A DNA stretch of 47,485 nucleotides from an uncultured Granulosicoccaceae bacterium (GCA_937998875.1 CALLBO010000043.1:1-47485); one strand, 5' to 3'; positions 27,341 through 37,449 are shown, counted from the stretch's first letter. Made by a program: numbers and translations. The notes: generated from the sequence alone by a model not told the origin.

Positions 27341-27668
27341 GGAGCTTTGATACACCTAGAAAAATTCGGTGGTTTGCAATCTTGATGGGAAAGCTCCTAA
27401 CACAGCCTTTGTCAGCACCCTGTGCTTCGCCGCTCTCCAGGCTAATTACCCAGTTGTGAAGCGGGCAGGTCACGCAGTTGTCGTGCACAATTCCTTCACT
27501 GAGCGGTCCGCCCAGATGCGGGCATTTATCTTCGATGGCAAAGATTTTGTCAGATGCGGTGCGGAAAAGACCGATTTTCATCTTATCCAGTTCGATGCGC
27601 CGTGAGCCGAGCTTTGGTATGTCGTCAAACGCACCTAGCTCAAGCCATTTGATGCGCTGCTCTGTCAT
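27324..27668 (-). CDS. nirD: Nitrite reductase small subunit (Rieske-type NirD)
   Basis: A 114-residue small subunit of NADH-dependent nitrite reductase. It keeps a full Rieske ligand set: Cys-Pro-His in DKCPHLGGPL and Cys-x2-His in CVTCPLHNW, as in NirD forms that carry an iron-sulfur cluster, unlike the ligand-free enterobacterial form. It overlaps the end of nirB by 4 bases (ATGA type) and the nasA start by 17, so all three are translationally linked. Confidence 0.92.
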   Translation of the reverse strand: MTEQRIKWLELGAFDDIPKLGSRRIELDKMKIGLFRTASDKIFAIEDKCPHLGGPLSEGIVHDNCVTCPLHNWVISLESGEAQGADKGCVRSFPIKIANHRIFLGVSKLHEESA

Positions 27669-30148
27669 CGTACCACCTCCAGGTGGGTTACCTTTGCAGG
27701 GCTTACGACCGTAAGTGGCATGAACTCATGCCTGTCTTTACCCGCTACTCTCTCTGTCCATGGGTCGACCTGAGCTATCTTCTGCGATGCAACAAAGCGA
27801 TCAAAGTACCTCTTTCGCTTATCTTTGTTTTCCATAATTTGTTGCTTGATCTCTTCGTGTCCAACCCTGCTTGACCATTTATACATGCGTTCCAGGTAGT
27901 GGCCTTGTTCACGATACATCTGTACCACGGCAACAATGATCTCCAGCGCTTCATCCTCTGTATTTGCGTGACCTAGCACCTGAGTGCCTTTGATGTCCAG
28001 ACCTGCAGCACCGGCGTAGTGCACTTCGAATCCGGAATCAACGCAAATCACACCTACATCTTTACAGGTGGCCTCGGAGCAGTTGCGTGGACAGCCCGAT
28101 ACAGCCATCTTTACCTTGGCAGGTGTCCATGAGCCCCACATAAATTTCTCTATTCGAACGCCCAGGCCGGTTGAGTCTTGTGTGCCAAAGCGACACCAGT
28201 CGGTGCCTACACAGGTTTTAACAGTCCGCAGCCCCTTGGCGTATGCATGACCGGAGACAAACCCGGCTTCACCCAGGTCTCGCCAAATCGGAACCAGGTC
28301 TTCCTTTTGTATACCAAGCATATCGATGCGTTGACCACCCGTGACCTTTACAGTTGGAATACGAAATTTATCGACAACGTCTGCGATAGCTCTGAGTTGT
28401 TTGGATGAGGTCTGTCCACCCCACATGCGCGGCACTATTGAATACGTGCCATCTTTTTGGATGTTGGCATGCACCCGTTCGTTGATAAAGCGCGATTGAT
28501 AGTCGTCTTTATAGTCGGCCGGGTACTCACAGACCAGATAATAGTTTAAAGCCGGTCTGCATTTCGCACATCCGCAGGAGGTTTTCCATTCAAGCTCCTG
28601 CATTACCTGCGGTATCGTACGGAGTGATTTGGCTCTTATTAAATGCCTGACTTCATCATGTCCGTAATGTGTGCAACCACAAACAGGAGTGATTGCCGCG
28701 GCTTCATACTCGTCTCCGAGTTTCCAGGTAAGGATTTGTTCTACCAGCCCGGTACAGGTACCACACGAAGACGATGCTTTAGTTTGTGCGCGAACTGCGT
28801 CGAGCGTTGTATGCCCGCTTTCAATCGCACTGACAATAGTGCCTTTGCATATGCCGTTGCAGCCACAGATTTCGGAATCATCCGTTAAGGCTGCAACGGC
28901 CTCCGAGGGGTTTAGTTGGGCACCTCCCTGATACGCCTGTCCAAAAATGAGTGTTTCACGAAACTCTGAAATATCAGCGTCTTTTTTCAGAAGATCGAAA
29001 AACCAGGGCCCGTCTGAGGCCTCACCATAGAGAACCGCGCCAATCAGCTTGTTGTCCTTTAGCACCAGTCGTTTGTAAACACCTGCTGATGCGTCCCTTA
29101 GAACGATCTCCTGACGATCAGCTCCGTCGTTGAAATCGCCAGCGGAGTAGAGGTCTATGCCGTTAACTTTTAAGCGCGTCGCGGTGACCGAACCGGTATA
29201 GCTTGATTCAGTACCACACAGATTGTCAGCGAGTGTTTTTGCCATTTCAAATAATGGGGCTACCAACCCGTAACAGGTGTCACGATGTTGTACACATTCA
29301 CCTAATGCATAAACATCCAGAATATTCGTCTGCATCTGATCATCGACTACTATGCCGCGTTCTACCTCTATTCCGGAATCTTTGGCCAGTGTTGTTGAGG
29401 GTCTTATACCCACCGCCATTACTACAATATCGGCTGGTATTTTCCGGCCATCTTTTAAGATGACCCCACTGACCGCACCATCTCCGCGATCGACAATTTT
29501 CTCGGTATCTGCGTTAGTAAGAACTGCTACGTCGCGGTGTTTAAACGCTTCACTCAGCAACCAGGAAGCAGATGGATCGAGTTGCTTTTCCATCAGCGTG
29601 TCCATCAAGTGCAACACGGTGACTTGCATTCCCTGTTCTGCAAGACCTGCAGCGGCTTCGAGACCCAGTAATCCTCCACCGATAACCACGGCTTTGAGAG
29701 GCTCTTTGGATGCTCTTGAAGCTGCAGCGACAGTTAACATACGATCGACATCATCGAGATCCCGGTAAGTCATAACGCCATCAAGCTGGTGCCCTGGCAG
29801 TGGGATAATGATGGGTGATGAGCCAGTCGCAATCACCAGCTTGTCATAGCTTACGACCTTGCCATTCTTTGATGTGACGGTTTTATTTTCCGTTGAAATC
29901 GATGCAATCGGCTCGGCTTTATGCAGATTTATGTCATTTTTCTTATACCAATCATCGTCGTGAGTGATGATATCTTCATATGTCTTTTCACCTGATAGTA
30001 CCGGAGATAACATCAATCTATTGTAGTTAACGCGTGGCTCTGCATTAAATATAGTAATATCATATGAAAGATTATTGTCCAGAAGATGCTCCAGCATACG
30101 CCCGGGAGCCATGCCGTTGCCGACAATAACAAGGGATTCTTTTTTCAT
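27665..30148 (-). CDS. nirB: NADH-dependent nitrite reductase large subunit
   Basis: An 827-residue cytoplasmic flavo-sirohaem protein that reduces nitrite to ammonium. In order: FAD/NAD-binding domains (about 1-320, VIVGNGMAPGRMLEHLL start and VVIGGGLLGLEAAAGLAEQG), two BFD-type [2Fe-2S] regions (CGCNGICKGT with CGTCTG, then CGCTHYG with CGCAKC), and the sulfite/nitrite reductase domain with the 4Fe-4S/sirohaem cysteines TCVGTDWCRFGTQDS and SGCPRNCSEA. The start region is odd: a 14-base tandem duplication creates a five-codon upstream frame whose TGA overlaps this ATG. Gap to the upstream ATPase gene is about 60 bases. Confidence 0.94.
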   Translation of the reverse strand: MKKESLVIVGNGMAPGRMLEHLLDNNLSYDITIFNAEPRVNYNRLMLSPVLSGEKTYEDIITHDDDWYKKNDINLHKAEPIASISTENKTVTSKNGKVVSYDKLVIATGSSPIIIPLPGHQLDGVMTYRDLDDVDRMLTVAAASRASKEPLKAVVIGGGLLGLEAAAGLAEQGMQVTVLHLMDTLMEKQLDPSASWLLSEAFKHRDVAVLTNADTEKIVDRGDGAVSGVILKDGRKIPADIVVMAVGIRPSTTLAKDSGIEVERGIVVDDQMQTNILDVYALGECVQHRDTCYGLVAPLFEMAKTLADNLCGTESSYTGSVTATRLKVNGIDLYSAGDFNDGADRQEIVLRDASAGVYKRLVLKDNKLIGAVLYGEASDGPWFFDLLKKDADISEFRETLIFGQAYQGGAQLNPSEAVAALTDDSEICGCNGICKGTIVSAIESGHTTLDAVRAQTKASSSCGTCTGLVEQILTWKLGDEYEAAAITPVCGCTHYGHDEVRHLIRAKSLRTIPQVMQELEWKTSCGCAKCRPALNYYLVCEYPADYKDDYQSRFINERVHANIQKDGTYSIVPRMWGGQTSSKQLRAIADVVDKFRIPTVKVTGGQRIDMLGIQKEDLVPIWRDLGEAGFVSGHAYAKGLRTVKTCVGTDWCRFGTQDSTGLGVRIEKFMWGSWTPAKVKMAVSGCPRNCSEATCKDVGVICVDSGFEVHYAGAAGLDIKGTQVLGHANTEDEALEIIVAVVQMYREQGHYLERMYKWSSRVGHEEIKQQIMENKDKRKRYFDRFVASQKIAQVDPWTERVAGKDRHEFMPLTVVSPAKVTHLEVVR

Positions 30149-30169
30149 AGCTCAGTTTTCATAGCTCAG
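30142..30169 (-). repeat. 14-bp tandem duplication at the nirB start
   Basis: Two exact, adjacent copies of CTGAGCTATGAAAA (leftward strand) span the nirB start codon. The upstream copy makes ATG-AAA-ACT-GAG-CTA-TGA, a five-codon frame (30162-30145) ending in an ATGA overlap with nirB. The AGGAAAG ribosome-binding site near 30178 is about 10 bases from the upstream ATG and about 24 from nirB, so nirB may depend on re-initiation. Confidence 0.75.
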
Positions 30170-30208
30170 TGGCTTTCCTCAACAATGGATCGTTGTTCCA
30201 AACAACCA

Positions 30209-31954
30209 TCAGGCGGTTATCTTTTCTGGTTGTGGTGCTGCTGTTGACTGGCTGCGCCGCAGCCGCTTTTGTTTTATCTCCTGCAGCAGTTGCGGATCAG
30301 GATTAGCACCGCCTTCGTAGGCTTCCAGAAAATCGAGTAGCTCTTCGCGGTAGTGGTAGTAGTCACGATGATCGAGTAGATTTTGTCTTGTGCGCGGTCT
30401 TTCCAGTGCCACATCCATCACATTGCCCACCCGTGCATTGGGTCCGTTTGACATCATCACCACACGATCGGCGAGGAGGATAGCCTCATCAACGTCATGA
30501 GTGACACAGATAGTCGTAACGCGGGTTCTCTCCCACACATCCATAAGCACATCCTGTAGCTGCCAGCGCGTTAAGCTGTCGAGCATGCCAAAAGGTTCGT
30601 CGAGCAACAGCAGCTTTGGCGATAACGCAAAGGCACGCGCGATGCCGACTCGCTGCTGCATACCGTTAGACAGGTCAGCAGCAGGTTTGTGCATCGCATC
30701 GGCAAGACCAACCTGTTCAAGGTAGTACGCAACAATGTCACGTCGTTCCTGTTTACTTGCTTTTGGATAAATACGGTCAACACCAAGATAGACATTTTCG
30801 AAAGCTGTTAGCCACGGCATTAGTGAAGGAGACTGAAATACAACTGCTCTGTCGGGTCCTGCGCTTTCCACATGGTAGCCGTCAAGAACAATACCACCAC
30901 TGGTGATCGGGTTAAGGCCAGCTGTCATGGACAGTACGGTAGATTTGCCGCAACCAGAGTGTCCGATAAGGGTGATGAACTCACCCTTATCAAGCTTGAG
31001 TTCGAAATCTTCCACCACGGTGAGTGGCCCTGCAGGTGTTGGATATACTTTGCTCACCTGACTGAACTCAAGGTAATTCTCCTTGAGCCTTGTTTTTGCC
31101 TCTTCTTTGATAGCTTTGGTTACATCGAGACGAATAGGGACTACATTAGGAAGCTCGGTGCCTTGTTTTTGATTGTCTGCATTGTTTCGAAGTTCAATGA
31201 GATATTGTGTGACAGAAGCTCTCAGGTTAATAAAATTCTGATTGTTGTTAATCGCCGCTCTGTCTCTCGGGCGTGGCAGATCAACGATGAAATCCGGGCC
31301 AAGCGTTGCGTTTGGTGCAGTGGTCAGTGGAATAATGCGATCAGCCAATAGTATTGCTTCATCGACGTCATTGGTGATCAGCACAATTGTCTTTTTTTCC
31401 TGCTCGCAGATAGCGGCTAGCTCATCCTGGAGCTTTGCGCGTGTCAACGCATCGAGCGCAGATAATGGCTCATCAAGCAACAGTACGTCCGGTTGCATTG
31501 CCAAAGCGCGTGCGACGGCGACGCGTTGCCGCATACCACCGGAGAGTTCTGCCGGCTTGCGGGTGCTGGCGTGACTGAGACCAACCATGTCGATGTAACG
31601 GTTTGTCAGTGCACGCCTTTCTTTTCGTCGCTTGCCTTTGTGGGCGCAGTCCACCGCCATTTGAATGTTTGAACTGACACTCATCCAGGGCATCAGGGAG
31701 TAAGACTGAAAAACGATACCGCGATCAAGCCCGGGGCCGTCGATTTCAGCGTCATTGCACAAGACGACACCCTCGTCAGGACTTATTAAGCCGGCAATCG
31801 TGTTGATTAGTGTCGTCTTACCACTACCGGAGTAGCCGACGATTGCAACGAACTCTCCCTGTTCGACCTTCAGGTTGATGTCTTTCAGGACTTCAACTGT
31901 TTCATTGTCGCTTTGATAGCTTTTGCTTACAGCACTTAGCTCAATGGTATTCAT
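30209..31954 (-). CDS. nrtCD: Nitrate ABC transporter ATPase, two ATPase domains fused (NrtC/NrtD-like)
   Basis: A 581-residue protein with two complete ABC ATPase domains. Domain 1 (about 1-250): Walker A GYSGSGKTT, Q-loop VFQSYSLMPWMS, signature LSGGMRQRVAVARAL, Walker B VLLLDEPLSALD. Domain 2 (about 290-545): Walker A GHSGCGKST, VFQSPSLMPWLT, signature LSNGMQQRVGIARAF, Walker B LLLLDEPFGMLD. The fusion replaces the separate NrtC and NrtD of cyanobacteria; the solute-binding-like C-terminus of cyanobacterial NrtC is absent. Domain 2 has Asn for Gly in its signature, hinting at unequal ATP sites. The repeated PWMS/PWLT after the Q-loop is typical of nitrate/sulfonate transporters. It lies 9 bases after nrtB. 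Confidence 0.9.
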   Translation of the reverse strand: MNTIELSAVSKSYQSDNETVEVLKDINLKVEQGEFVAIVGYSGSGKTTLINTIAGLISPDEGVVLCNDAEIDGPGLDRGIVFQSYSLMPWMSVSSNIQMAVDCAHKGKRRKERRALTNRYIDMVGLSHASTRKPAELSGGMRQRVAVARALAMQPDVLLLDEPLSALDALTRAKLQDELAAICEQEKKTIVLITNDVDEAILLADRIIPLTTAPNATLGPDFIVDLPRPRDRAAINNNQNFINLRASVTQYLIELRNNADNQKQGTELPNVVPIRLDVTKAIKEEAKTRLKENYLEFSQVSKVYPTPAGPLTVVEDFELKLDKGEFITLIGHSGCGKSTVLSMTAGLNPITSGGIVLDGYHVESAGPDRAVVFQSPSLMPWLTAFENVYLGVDRIYPKASKQERRDIVAYYLEQVGLADAMHKPAADLSNGMQQRVGIARAFALSPKLLLLDEPFGMLDSLTRWQLQDVLMDVWERTRVTTICVTHDVDEAILLADRVVMMSNGPNARVGNVMDVALERPRTRQNLLDHRDYYHYREELLDFLEAYEGGANPDPQLLQEIKQKRLRRSQSTAAPQPEKITA

Positions 31955-31963
31955 AAACTACCC

Positions 31964-33040
31964 TTATCGGTTGGTACTGAAAGTAAAAGCGCGCTGCAGT
32001 GCATACATCACTCTGTCCAGCATGAAACCGATCAGCCCGATGGTTAGTACCGCAACGATAATTTTCGCCAGTGACTGCGATGACCCATTTTGGAACTCAT
32101 CCCAGACAAACTTTCCAAGACCCGGGTTTTGGGCAAGCATTTCTGCCGCAATCAGTACCATCCAGCCGACCCCAAGCGAGAGTCGTAATCCGGTGAAAAT
32201 CAAAGGCAGGGCAGAGGGTAGTACCAGTTTGGTTATTGTTTTCCAGGTGGACAGACGCAAAACCTTGCTCACGTTCATTAAATCTGTATTCACTGATGAC
32301 ACGCCTAGTGCCGTATTGATTAAGGTTGGCCACATCGAGCACAAGGTGACAGTGACAGCAGAGATCAGAAGCGACTTGGGCAATGCGTCGTTCACATCCA
32401 CGTACAACGCCGACACAATCATGGTGACGATCGGCAACCACGCCAAGGGTGATACGGGTTTAAACAGCTGTACCAACGGATTGATTGCAGCGTTAAATGT
32501 TTTAGAGAGACCTGACGCGATACCAAGCGGTATCGCAATTATTGTCGCGATAATGAAACCCAACCCGACTGTCACTATGCTCGTGAATATTTGGTCGAGA
32601 TAGGTTGGTTTACCCGTATAGCTGCGTTGCTTGACCTTGTCGGAGTTACCGTCTGCAATCAGCTTGGCGTTGCGAGCGTCCTGTCGTTCGTAAAATGCAG
32701 CTGCTTTTTCACGTTCACGCTGATGATCTGCCCAGAGGTTGCCTGCTTGCTCGACCACTTGAACCGGCCCTGGTATAGCACCCAGAGAAGTGATTATTCG
32801 GGGTGCTAGTAGTGCCCATATCAGTAGAAAGGTAGAGATGCCAAGTAACGGTATAATCAGTACCTGACGCAGCACCTTTAGCTGAGTGGCGCGATCATCA
32901 CCAGCGGCCATTTTTAAGAGTGGTACTAAAAAACCCAGGCCGATTGCGTCGAGCACACCAGCGGTTTTATTGATCCATACAAAGATTTTTTTATCACTAC
33001 TCCCGGACTCTGCCGGGAGTGTTGTTGCAGAAGTAGTCAT
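31964..33040 (-). CDS. nrtB: Nitrate ABC transporter permease
   Basis: A 358-residue inner-membrane permease. An early transmembrane segment (near residues 62-82) is followed by a charged region of about 60 residues, then the five-helix permease domain with the EAA-type loop VLRLSTWKTITKLVLPSALP and the conserved GLRLSLGVGWMVLIAAEML. This matches NrtB/CmpB. It follows the nrtA-type gene by about 55 bases and works with the double ATPase and the NrtA-type receptor to import nitrate or nitrite. Confidence 0.9.
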   Translation of the reverse strand: MTTSATTLPAESGSSDKKIFVWINKTAGVLDAIGLGFLVPLLKMAAGDDRATQLKVLRQVLIIPLLGISTFLLIWALLAPRIITSLGAIPGPVQVVEQAGNLWADHQREREKAAAFYERQDARNAKLIADGNSDKVKQRSYTGKPTYLDQIFTSIVTVGLGFIIATIIAIPLGIASGLSKTFNAAINPLVQLFKPVSPLAWLPIVTMIVSALYVDVNDALPKSLLISAVTVTLCSMWPTLINTALGVSSVNTDLMNVSKVLRLSTWKTITKLVLPSALPLIFTGLRLSLGVGWMVLIAAEMLAQNPGLGKFVWDEFQNGSSQSLAKIIVAVLTIGLIGFMLDRVMYALQRAFTFSTNR

Positions 33041-33094
33041 AGCCTCGGCTCAGTAGTTATTTTCGGTTCTGCTAAAATGTCGCATTGGATTCGT

Positions 33095-34495
33095 TCATTT
33101 CATCAACATCGAAACATCGGTATCGTCTACTCTCTGCTTCGCTTTTAAGCCGATTTTTAACGAGTCGATGTAGGCGTTCGGTCTTTTACCGTCGTACGTA
33201 ATGCCGTCTATGAACTCGTTGGTTGGAGCACGATATCCGTCTGTATCCCAGGGAAAGTCTTCTTCCGCCACATAGCCTTCTGCCACCAGTAGCTTTGCCG
33301 CTTCAAGGTATATCTCCGGTTGATAGACCGATTTGGCTACTTCGTCGAACCACGCATCGTCCTTGTGCTCCGCAATTTGTCCCCAGCGTCGCATCTGAGT
33401 GAGGTACCAAACCGCGTCAGAGTAATACGGGTAGGTTGCGTAGTAGCGATAAAATACATTGAAATCAGGGACGTCGCGCTTATCACCTTTTTCATACTCA
33501 AACGTTCCTGTCATTGAGTTGGCGATCACTTCTGCATCTGCGCCGACATACTCAGAGCGCGACAGTATTTCAACCGCCTCTAAACGATTGGCGTTGTCGT
33601 TTTCATCAAGCCATTTAGCAGCGCGGATCATGGCTTTGACAATTGCAATTGTTGTATTGGGATTCTCTTCAGTGAATGCTTTGGTCAGACCGAAAACTTT
33701 CTCCGGGTTATCTTTCCAGATCTCATAGTCGGTAATAACCGGTACGCCGATTCCTTTGAACACCGCTTGTTGATTCCACGGTTCACCAACGCAGTAGCCG
33801 TGAATCGTTCCAGCTTCAAGGGTTGAGGGCATCTGAGGAGGTGGAGTGACTGACAGTAATGCTTCGGCTTTTATCTGGCCGGATACGTCTGTAGGCGAGT
33901 AGTAGCCTGGATGAATACCACCTGACGCTAGCCAATAGCGCAGCTCATAATTATGAGTGGATACCGGAAATACCATTCCCATATTGAATGGCTTGCCTTC
34001 ATCCATGAATTTATCAACCACAGGTTTAAGCGCGTCAGCCTTGATCGGATGCACTGGTTTGCCGTTTTCGTGCGGGATGTTTTCTTTCATCATCTCCCAG
34101 ACTTCGTTCGAGACAGTAATACCGTTGCCGTTCAGATCCATCGAAATGGGAGTAACGATGTGAGCTTCAGTACCAAAACCTATGGTCGCTGCCAGTGGCT
34201 GACCGGCGAGCATGTGTGCGCCATCAAGCTCGCCTGTGATAACCCGGTCAAGCAATACTTTCCAGTTAGCCTGTGGTTCTAATGTGACGAACAGACCTTC
34301 GTCCTCGAAGTAGCCCATCTCGTAGGCTATCGCCAGTGGCGCCATGTCGGTGAGTTTGATGAATCCAAACTTGAGCTCATCTTTTTCAACATCGAGCATC
34401 TCGGTTTCGGCAGCAATTGAGAATGAGCAGCTAATTAGTAATAGGGAGGCATATATATTTTTGCGGGTTTTTTGGAGGCAGTTCTTTAATGTCAT
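33095..34495 (-). CDS. nrtA: Nitrate ABC transporter substrate-binding protein
   Basis: A 466-residue solute receptor of the NrtA/CmpA family. I start at ATG 34495: it has GGAA about 8 bases upstream and yields a normal Sec signal ([17 protein letters not shown], cleavage near residue 29). The frame is open to 34603 but that part has no family resemblance. Family markers are [26 protein letters not shown] (first 20 residues of it near residue 42), [15 protein letters not shown] and [12 protein letters not shown]. It lacks the lipobox of cyanobacterial NrtA. It is the first gene of the nitrate operon and specificity for nitrate comes mainly from the linked nasA-nirBD. Confidence 0.9.
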   Translation of the reverse strand: MTLKNCLQKTRKNIYASLLLISCSFSIAAETEMLDVEKDELKFGFIKLTDMAPLAIAYEMGYFEDEGLFVTLEPQANWKVLLDRVITGELDGAHMLAGQPLAATIGFGTEAHIVTPISMDLNGNGITVSNEVWEMMKENIPHENGKPVHPIKADALKPVVDKFMDEGKPFNMGMVFPVSTHNYELRYWLASGGIHPGYYSPTDVSGQIKAEALLSVTPPPQMPSTLEAGTIHGYCVGEPWNQQAVFKGIGVPVITDYEIWKDNPEKVFGLTKAFTEENPNTTIAIVKAMIRAAKWLDENDNANRLEAVEILSRSEYVGADAEVIANSMTGTFEYEKGDKRDVPDFNVFYRYYATYPYYSDAVWYLTQMRRWGQIAEHKDDAWFDEVAKSVYQPEIYLEAAKLLVAEGYVAEEDFPWDTDGYRAPTNEFIDGITYDGKRPNAYIDSLKIGLKAKQRVDDTDVSMLMK

Positions 34496-35064
34496 TGTCG
34501 TTCCGTTTTCCAGATGGCGTTTTAGACGCTCGAAATGGTAGGGAACGTGAGTGGTGTTGTATGCTGCCGATTTTGCAGGTAAGTGGTGCAATAAAAGCCG
34601 CATGCATTGAGAGCAAATACTGCAACAAACGCGGAAATATTACTCTAAGGTTATGAATATAATAGAATAAGCAGGATTATCAGCTTCGAAGGCAGAGGGC
34701 TTTAAAAAGAATGTGGCAATGCAACGCTGCGACTGTAGAGCCCGATCGATGTGGCAGGCGACAAGTGGGGTTGGGTGTCAAACCAGGATACGTTGGTGTT
34801 GGCACACCATCACATCTGTAGAAAACAAGTGTCTTTTTTGTATGACTACTGGCACAACATCGCGTTGATTGGTGCATGGTTCACGTGTAGCCCTGCGCCA
34901 TTGCCTTTGGTATTGGATAGAGTTGCTTACTCACTCTAAACCAGCGCTTCTATGATTCCTCCTGATAAATGTGAATAAATCATGTGTGTTTACACCTTTA
35001 CGAACACACTCTCACCAGGTGGGCATCCGCTGTGGTCATTCAGGCCAGTTGGGAAAGTTCAAAT
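34496..35064. other. Intergenic region upstream of the nitrate operon
   Basis: These 569 bases should hold the nitrate-operon promoter and leader. A hairpin TGGTGT-TGGC-ACACCA lies at 34794-34809, followed on the + strand after some distance by a run of six T. GGGCT and AGCCC near 34699 and 34743 could pair. A strong AGGAGG lies near 34955 (leftward strand) but is followed by no open frame of note. No convincing sigma-54 (GG-N10-GC) site or regulator gene was found. Confidence 0.4.
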
Positions 35065-37127
35065 TTACTCACCACCCAGCCCCAGCTCACGTCGGAAAAA
35101 CTGTGCCTCTTCAGGCGATTTATCCAGTGTGCGAGCGTACTCATGACCTGAATATACTGCAATCGCCATAGTCGCAGGTGCATGACAGTCACCAATTGCT
35201 TTGACGCTTTGGATGCCATGCTGTTTCCATTGCTCCTGTTGGGCAATAAGGTTGGTATAGAGTGAATCGATTGGCTTGCGCGATGTCACAGGTATGACTA
35301 CATCTGCAGTGTGTTCTGTTGGAGTCTCTATGTATACGCAGGCAAGCGTGACTTTGCCTTTGCTTACACTTTGCACCTGCTTGTTACAGAATATCTCAAC
35401 ACCGAGTTCGCGCAGCCTTACCTGTATATGTTCATGCTCAAGTGTGTTGTGAGTAAAACCTGCGATGTCGGTAGCGGGAGTTACCAGTGAGACTGTTGTA
35501 CCTTCACTCGCCAGTTGTTCCGCAATAACACTCGCCATATAGTAGTGATCGTCATCGTAGATCAGCACATGGTCCTTCGGCCTTGCGCCATCAAGAATAT
35601 CGTCAACGCTTACTATCGTTGCATCATGGCTGACTTCAACCTGCGTATGATGTTGCAGACCGGTAAAATCGGTTTTCCATTGTGATCCGGTTGCAATTGC
35701 AATATGTGCCGCACCCGATTCAAAAATATCTTCGACGGTGAGCATTGAGTCGGTATAGGTTTGCACGTTTGCACGCTGACTTAACATGTAGGTACGGTGG
35801 TCTGCTACGCGTCGCCAGTCTGACAATGGCTGCAATGTAGTTTCTTTAATAGCGCGACCACCGAGTTCTGACCGGGCATCAGAAAGAATAACGTCGTAGC
35901 CTCCGTCTGATAGGGCGAGTGCTGCTTCAAGCCCGCAAGGACCACCACCAACAACAATACTGTTGATTTTGATGGCGCTTTATCAATAGTTACCGGGTGC
36001 CAGCCGCGACGCCACTCTTCACCCATGGTTGGGTTCTGGGTACAACGCATCGGGTAGGCGAGGTAGTCTCCGGATGTGCACATATTACAGCCTATGCACT
36101 CACGAATCTCATCTTCGCGACCTTGTTCGATTTTTTTGGGTAGAAACGGATCTGCAATAGACGGTCTGGCAGCACCGATAAGATCAAGTACACCACGATT
36201 TATCTGGCTGACCATGGTATCCGGTGACGTAAACCGACCAACACCCACAACGGGTTTGGTTGTGAGTTTTTTTACAAAATCTATATACGGTTCCTGACCG
36301 CCTTCATTGCCGAAGCGTGAAGGCATTGAATCGTTATGCCATGCAGCGACATTCACATCCCAAAGGTCTGGCAGCTCTGCAAGAGAGCCGACAATATCTT
36401 CAGCCTCTGAGGTTTGCATTCCCTCCTTGCCCAGTAGTTCATCCACAGCAAATCTAAATGCTATGGCGCAATCGTGCCCTACGGCATCTTTTAAATCTTC
36501 AAGTACCTCGCGTGTGAGACGTATACGATTCTCCAGGCTGCCGCCATATTCGTCTGTGCGTTTGTTGTAGCGGCTCAACATAAACTGGAACAGCAAGGTC
36601 ATGGTGCCGTGTGCAGCATAGGCATAGATAATATCGTAACCCGCTTTCCTCGATCTCAAAGCAGCGTCGACATACATTCGCCTGAAATCTTTGATATCTG
36701 CTTTGGTCATTGCCCGTGCATGCACATGTGGGAAGTTTTCAGTTGGCATATCACTGGGTGACATCGAAGGCAGGCGGGTAACATAATTCGCTACTTCAAA
36801 ACCGTTATGTACCAGCTGAATGCCAGCCAGTGAGTTGTGCTCGTGTACCTTTTCTACCATCAGTTCATGTACTGGTAAATCACTGTCATCCCATAGTCGC
36901 ATAAGCGTTGCGGGTGAGAGATCGCTTGACGGATGGATAGAGCACTCTTCGGTACAGACTACACCCCAGCCACCCTCAGCTTTAACACCTCGCATTTCGG
37001 CCATGGCTCTCGGGTATCGGTGGCCCATGCCATTGCAGTGAGGTACCTGATAGAAGCGGTTTCTGGTGGTTTTCGGCCCTATCTGCATGGGCTCAAAAAG
37101 GATATCGAATCTGGGATCGCGGGCCAT
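35065..37127 (-). pseudogene. Trimethylamine dehydrogenase-family flavoprotein, frameshifted
   Basis: Two overlapping leftward frames (37127-35805 and the frame ending at 35065) together encode one protein of the TMADH/dimethylamine dehydrogenase family. The N-terminal FMN barrel starts MARDPRFDILFEPMQIGPKT and has QVPHC with Cys31, the attachment site for 6-S-cysteinyl FMN, the YAAH active-site segment, and the 4Fe-4S motif CIGCNMCTSGDYLAYPMRC. After the break the ADP/FAD-binding motif IVVGGGPCGLEAALALSDGG follows. The break is at 35967-35970: four A (leftward strand) where five restore the frame, giving 687 residues, a normal length. It is either a real loss or a sequencing error. The aromatic-bowl Tyr60 of TMADH is Glu here, so trimethylamine is an unlikely substrate. 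Confidence 0.87.
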
Positions 37128-37428
37128 TGTTATATGCTTTTGTTGGTTTCAGACAGCATACGTGATAGGCACCGGGGATTGTAGGTTGGCGAGATTGTGT
37201 TATTTGCAACCTATTGTTTTGAGGTCTTTTTGGAGTCGGTGTAATTGAGAGTACTGATTGTCCCTCTATGAAAATATGGCATCATCACTACGCGTTTGTC
37301 GCCTGAATGTTGATCATGGGTATCTCGCATATCTGTTTGGTACAGAACGTTCCCATAGGGGGGGGCGTTAAAGTCATTGTTGAAACTCTATTCGACTATA
37401 CTTTAAATACACCTACCCAATGCTAAGT

Positions 37429-37449
37429 CCCTCTCCCTTTGGGAGAGGG
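37429..37449. repeat. Perfect hairpin CCCTCTCCC-TTT-GGGAGAGGG
   Basis: A nine-base-pair perfect stem with a three-base loop. No T run follows on either side, so a role as intrinsic terminator is doubtful; it resembles short extragenic palindromes. It is related in style (CCCTC...GAGGG) to the hairpin at 127-143. Confidence 0.55.

Noticed and set aside
34496..34603. N-terminal extension of NrtA (36 residues)
   Set aside because: A normal signal peptide and ribosome site begin at 34495; the extension would bury the signal.
34690..34870. Possible sigma-54 promoter upstream of nrtA (TGGCA-type strings)
   Set aside because: None has the required GG-N10-GC spacing on the leftward strand.
37429..37449. 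Intrinsic terminator
   Set aside because: The stem is perfect but there is no T run on either strand.
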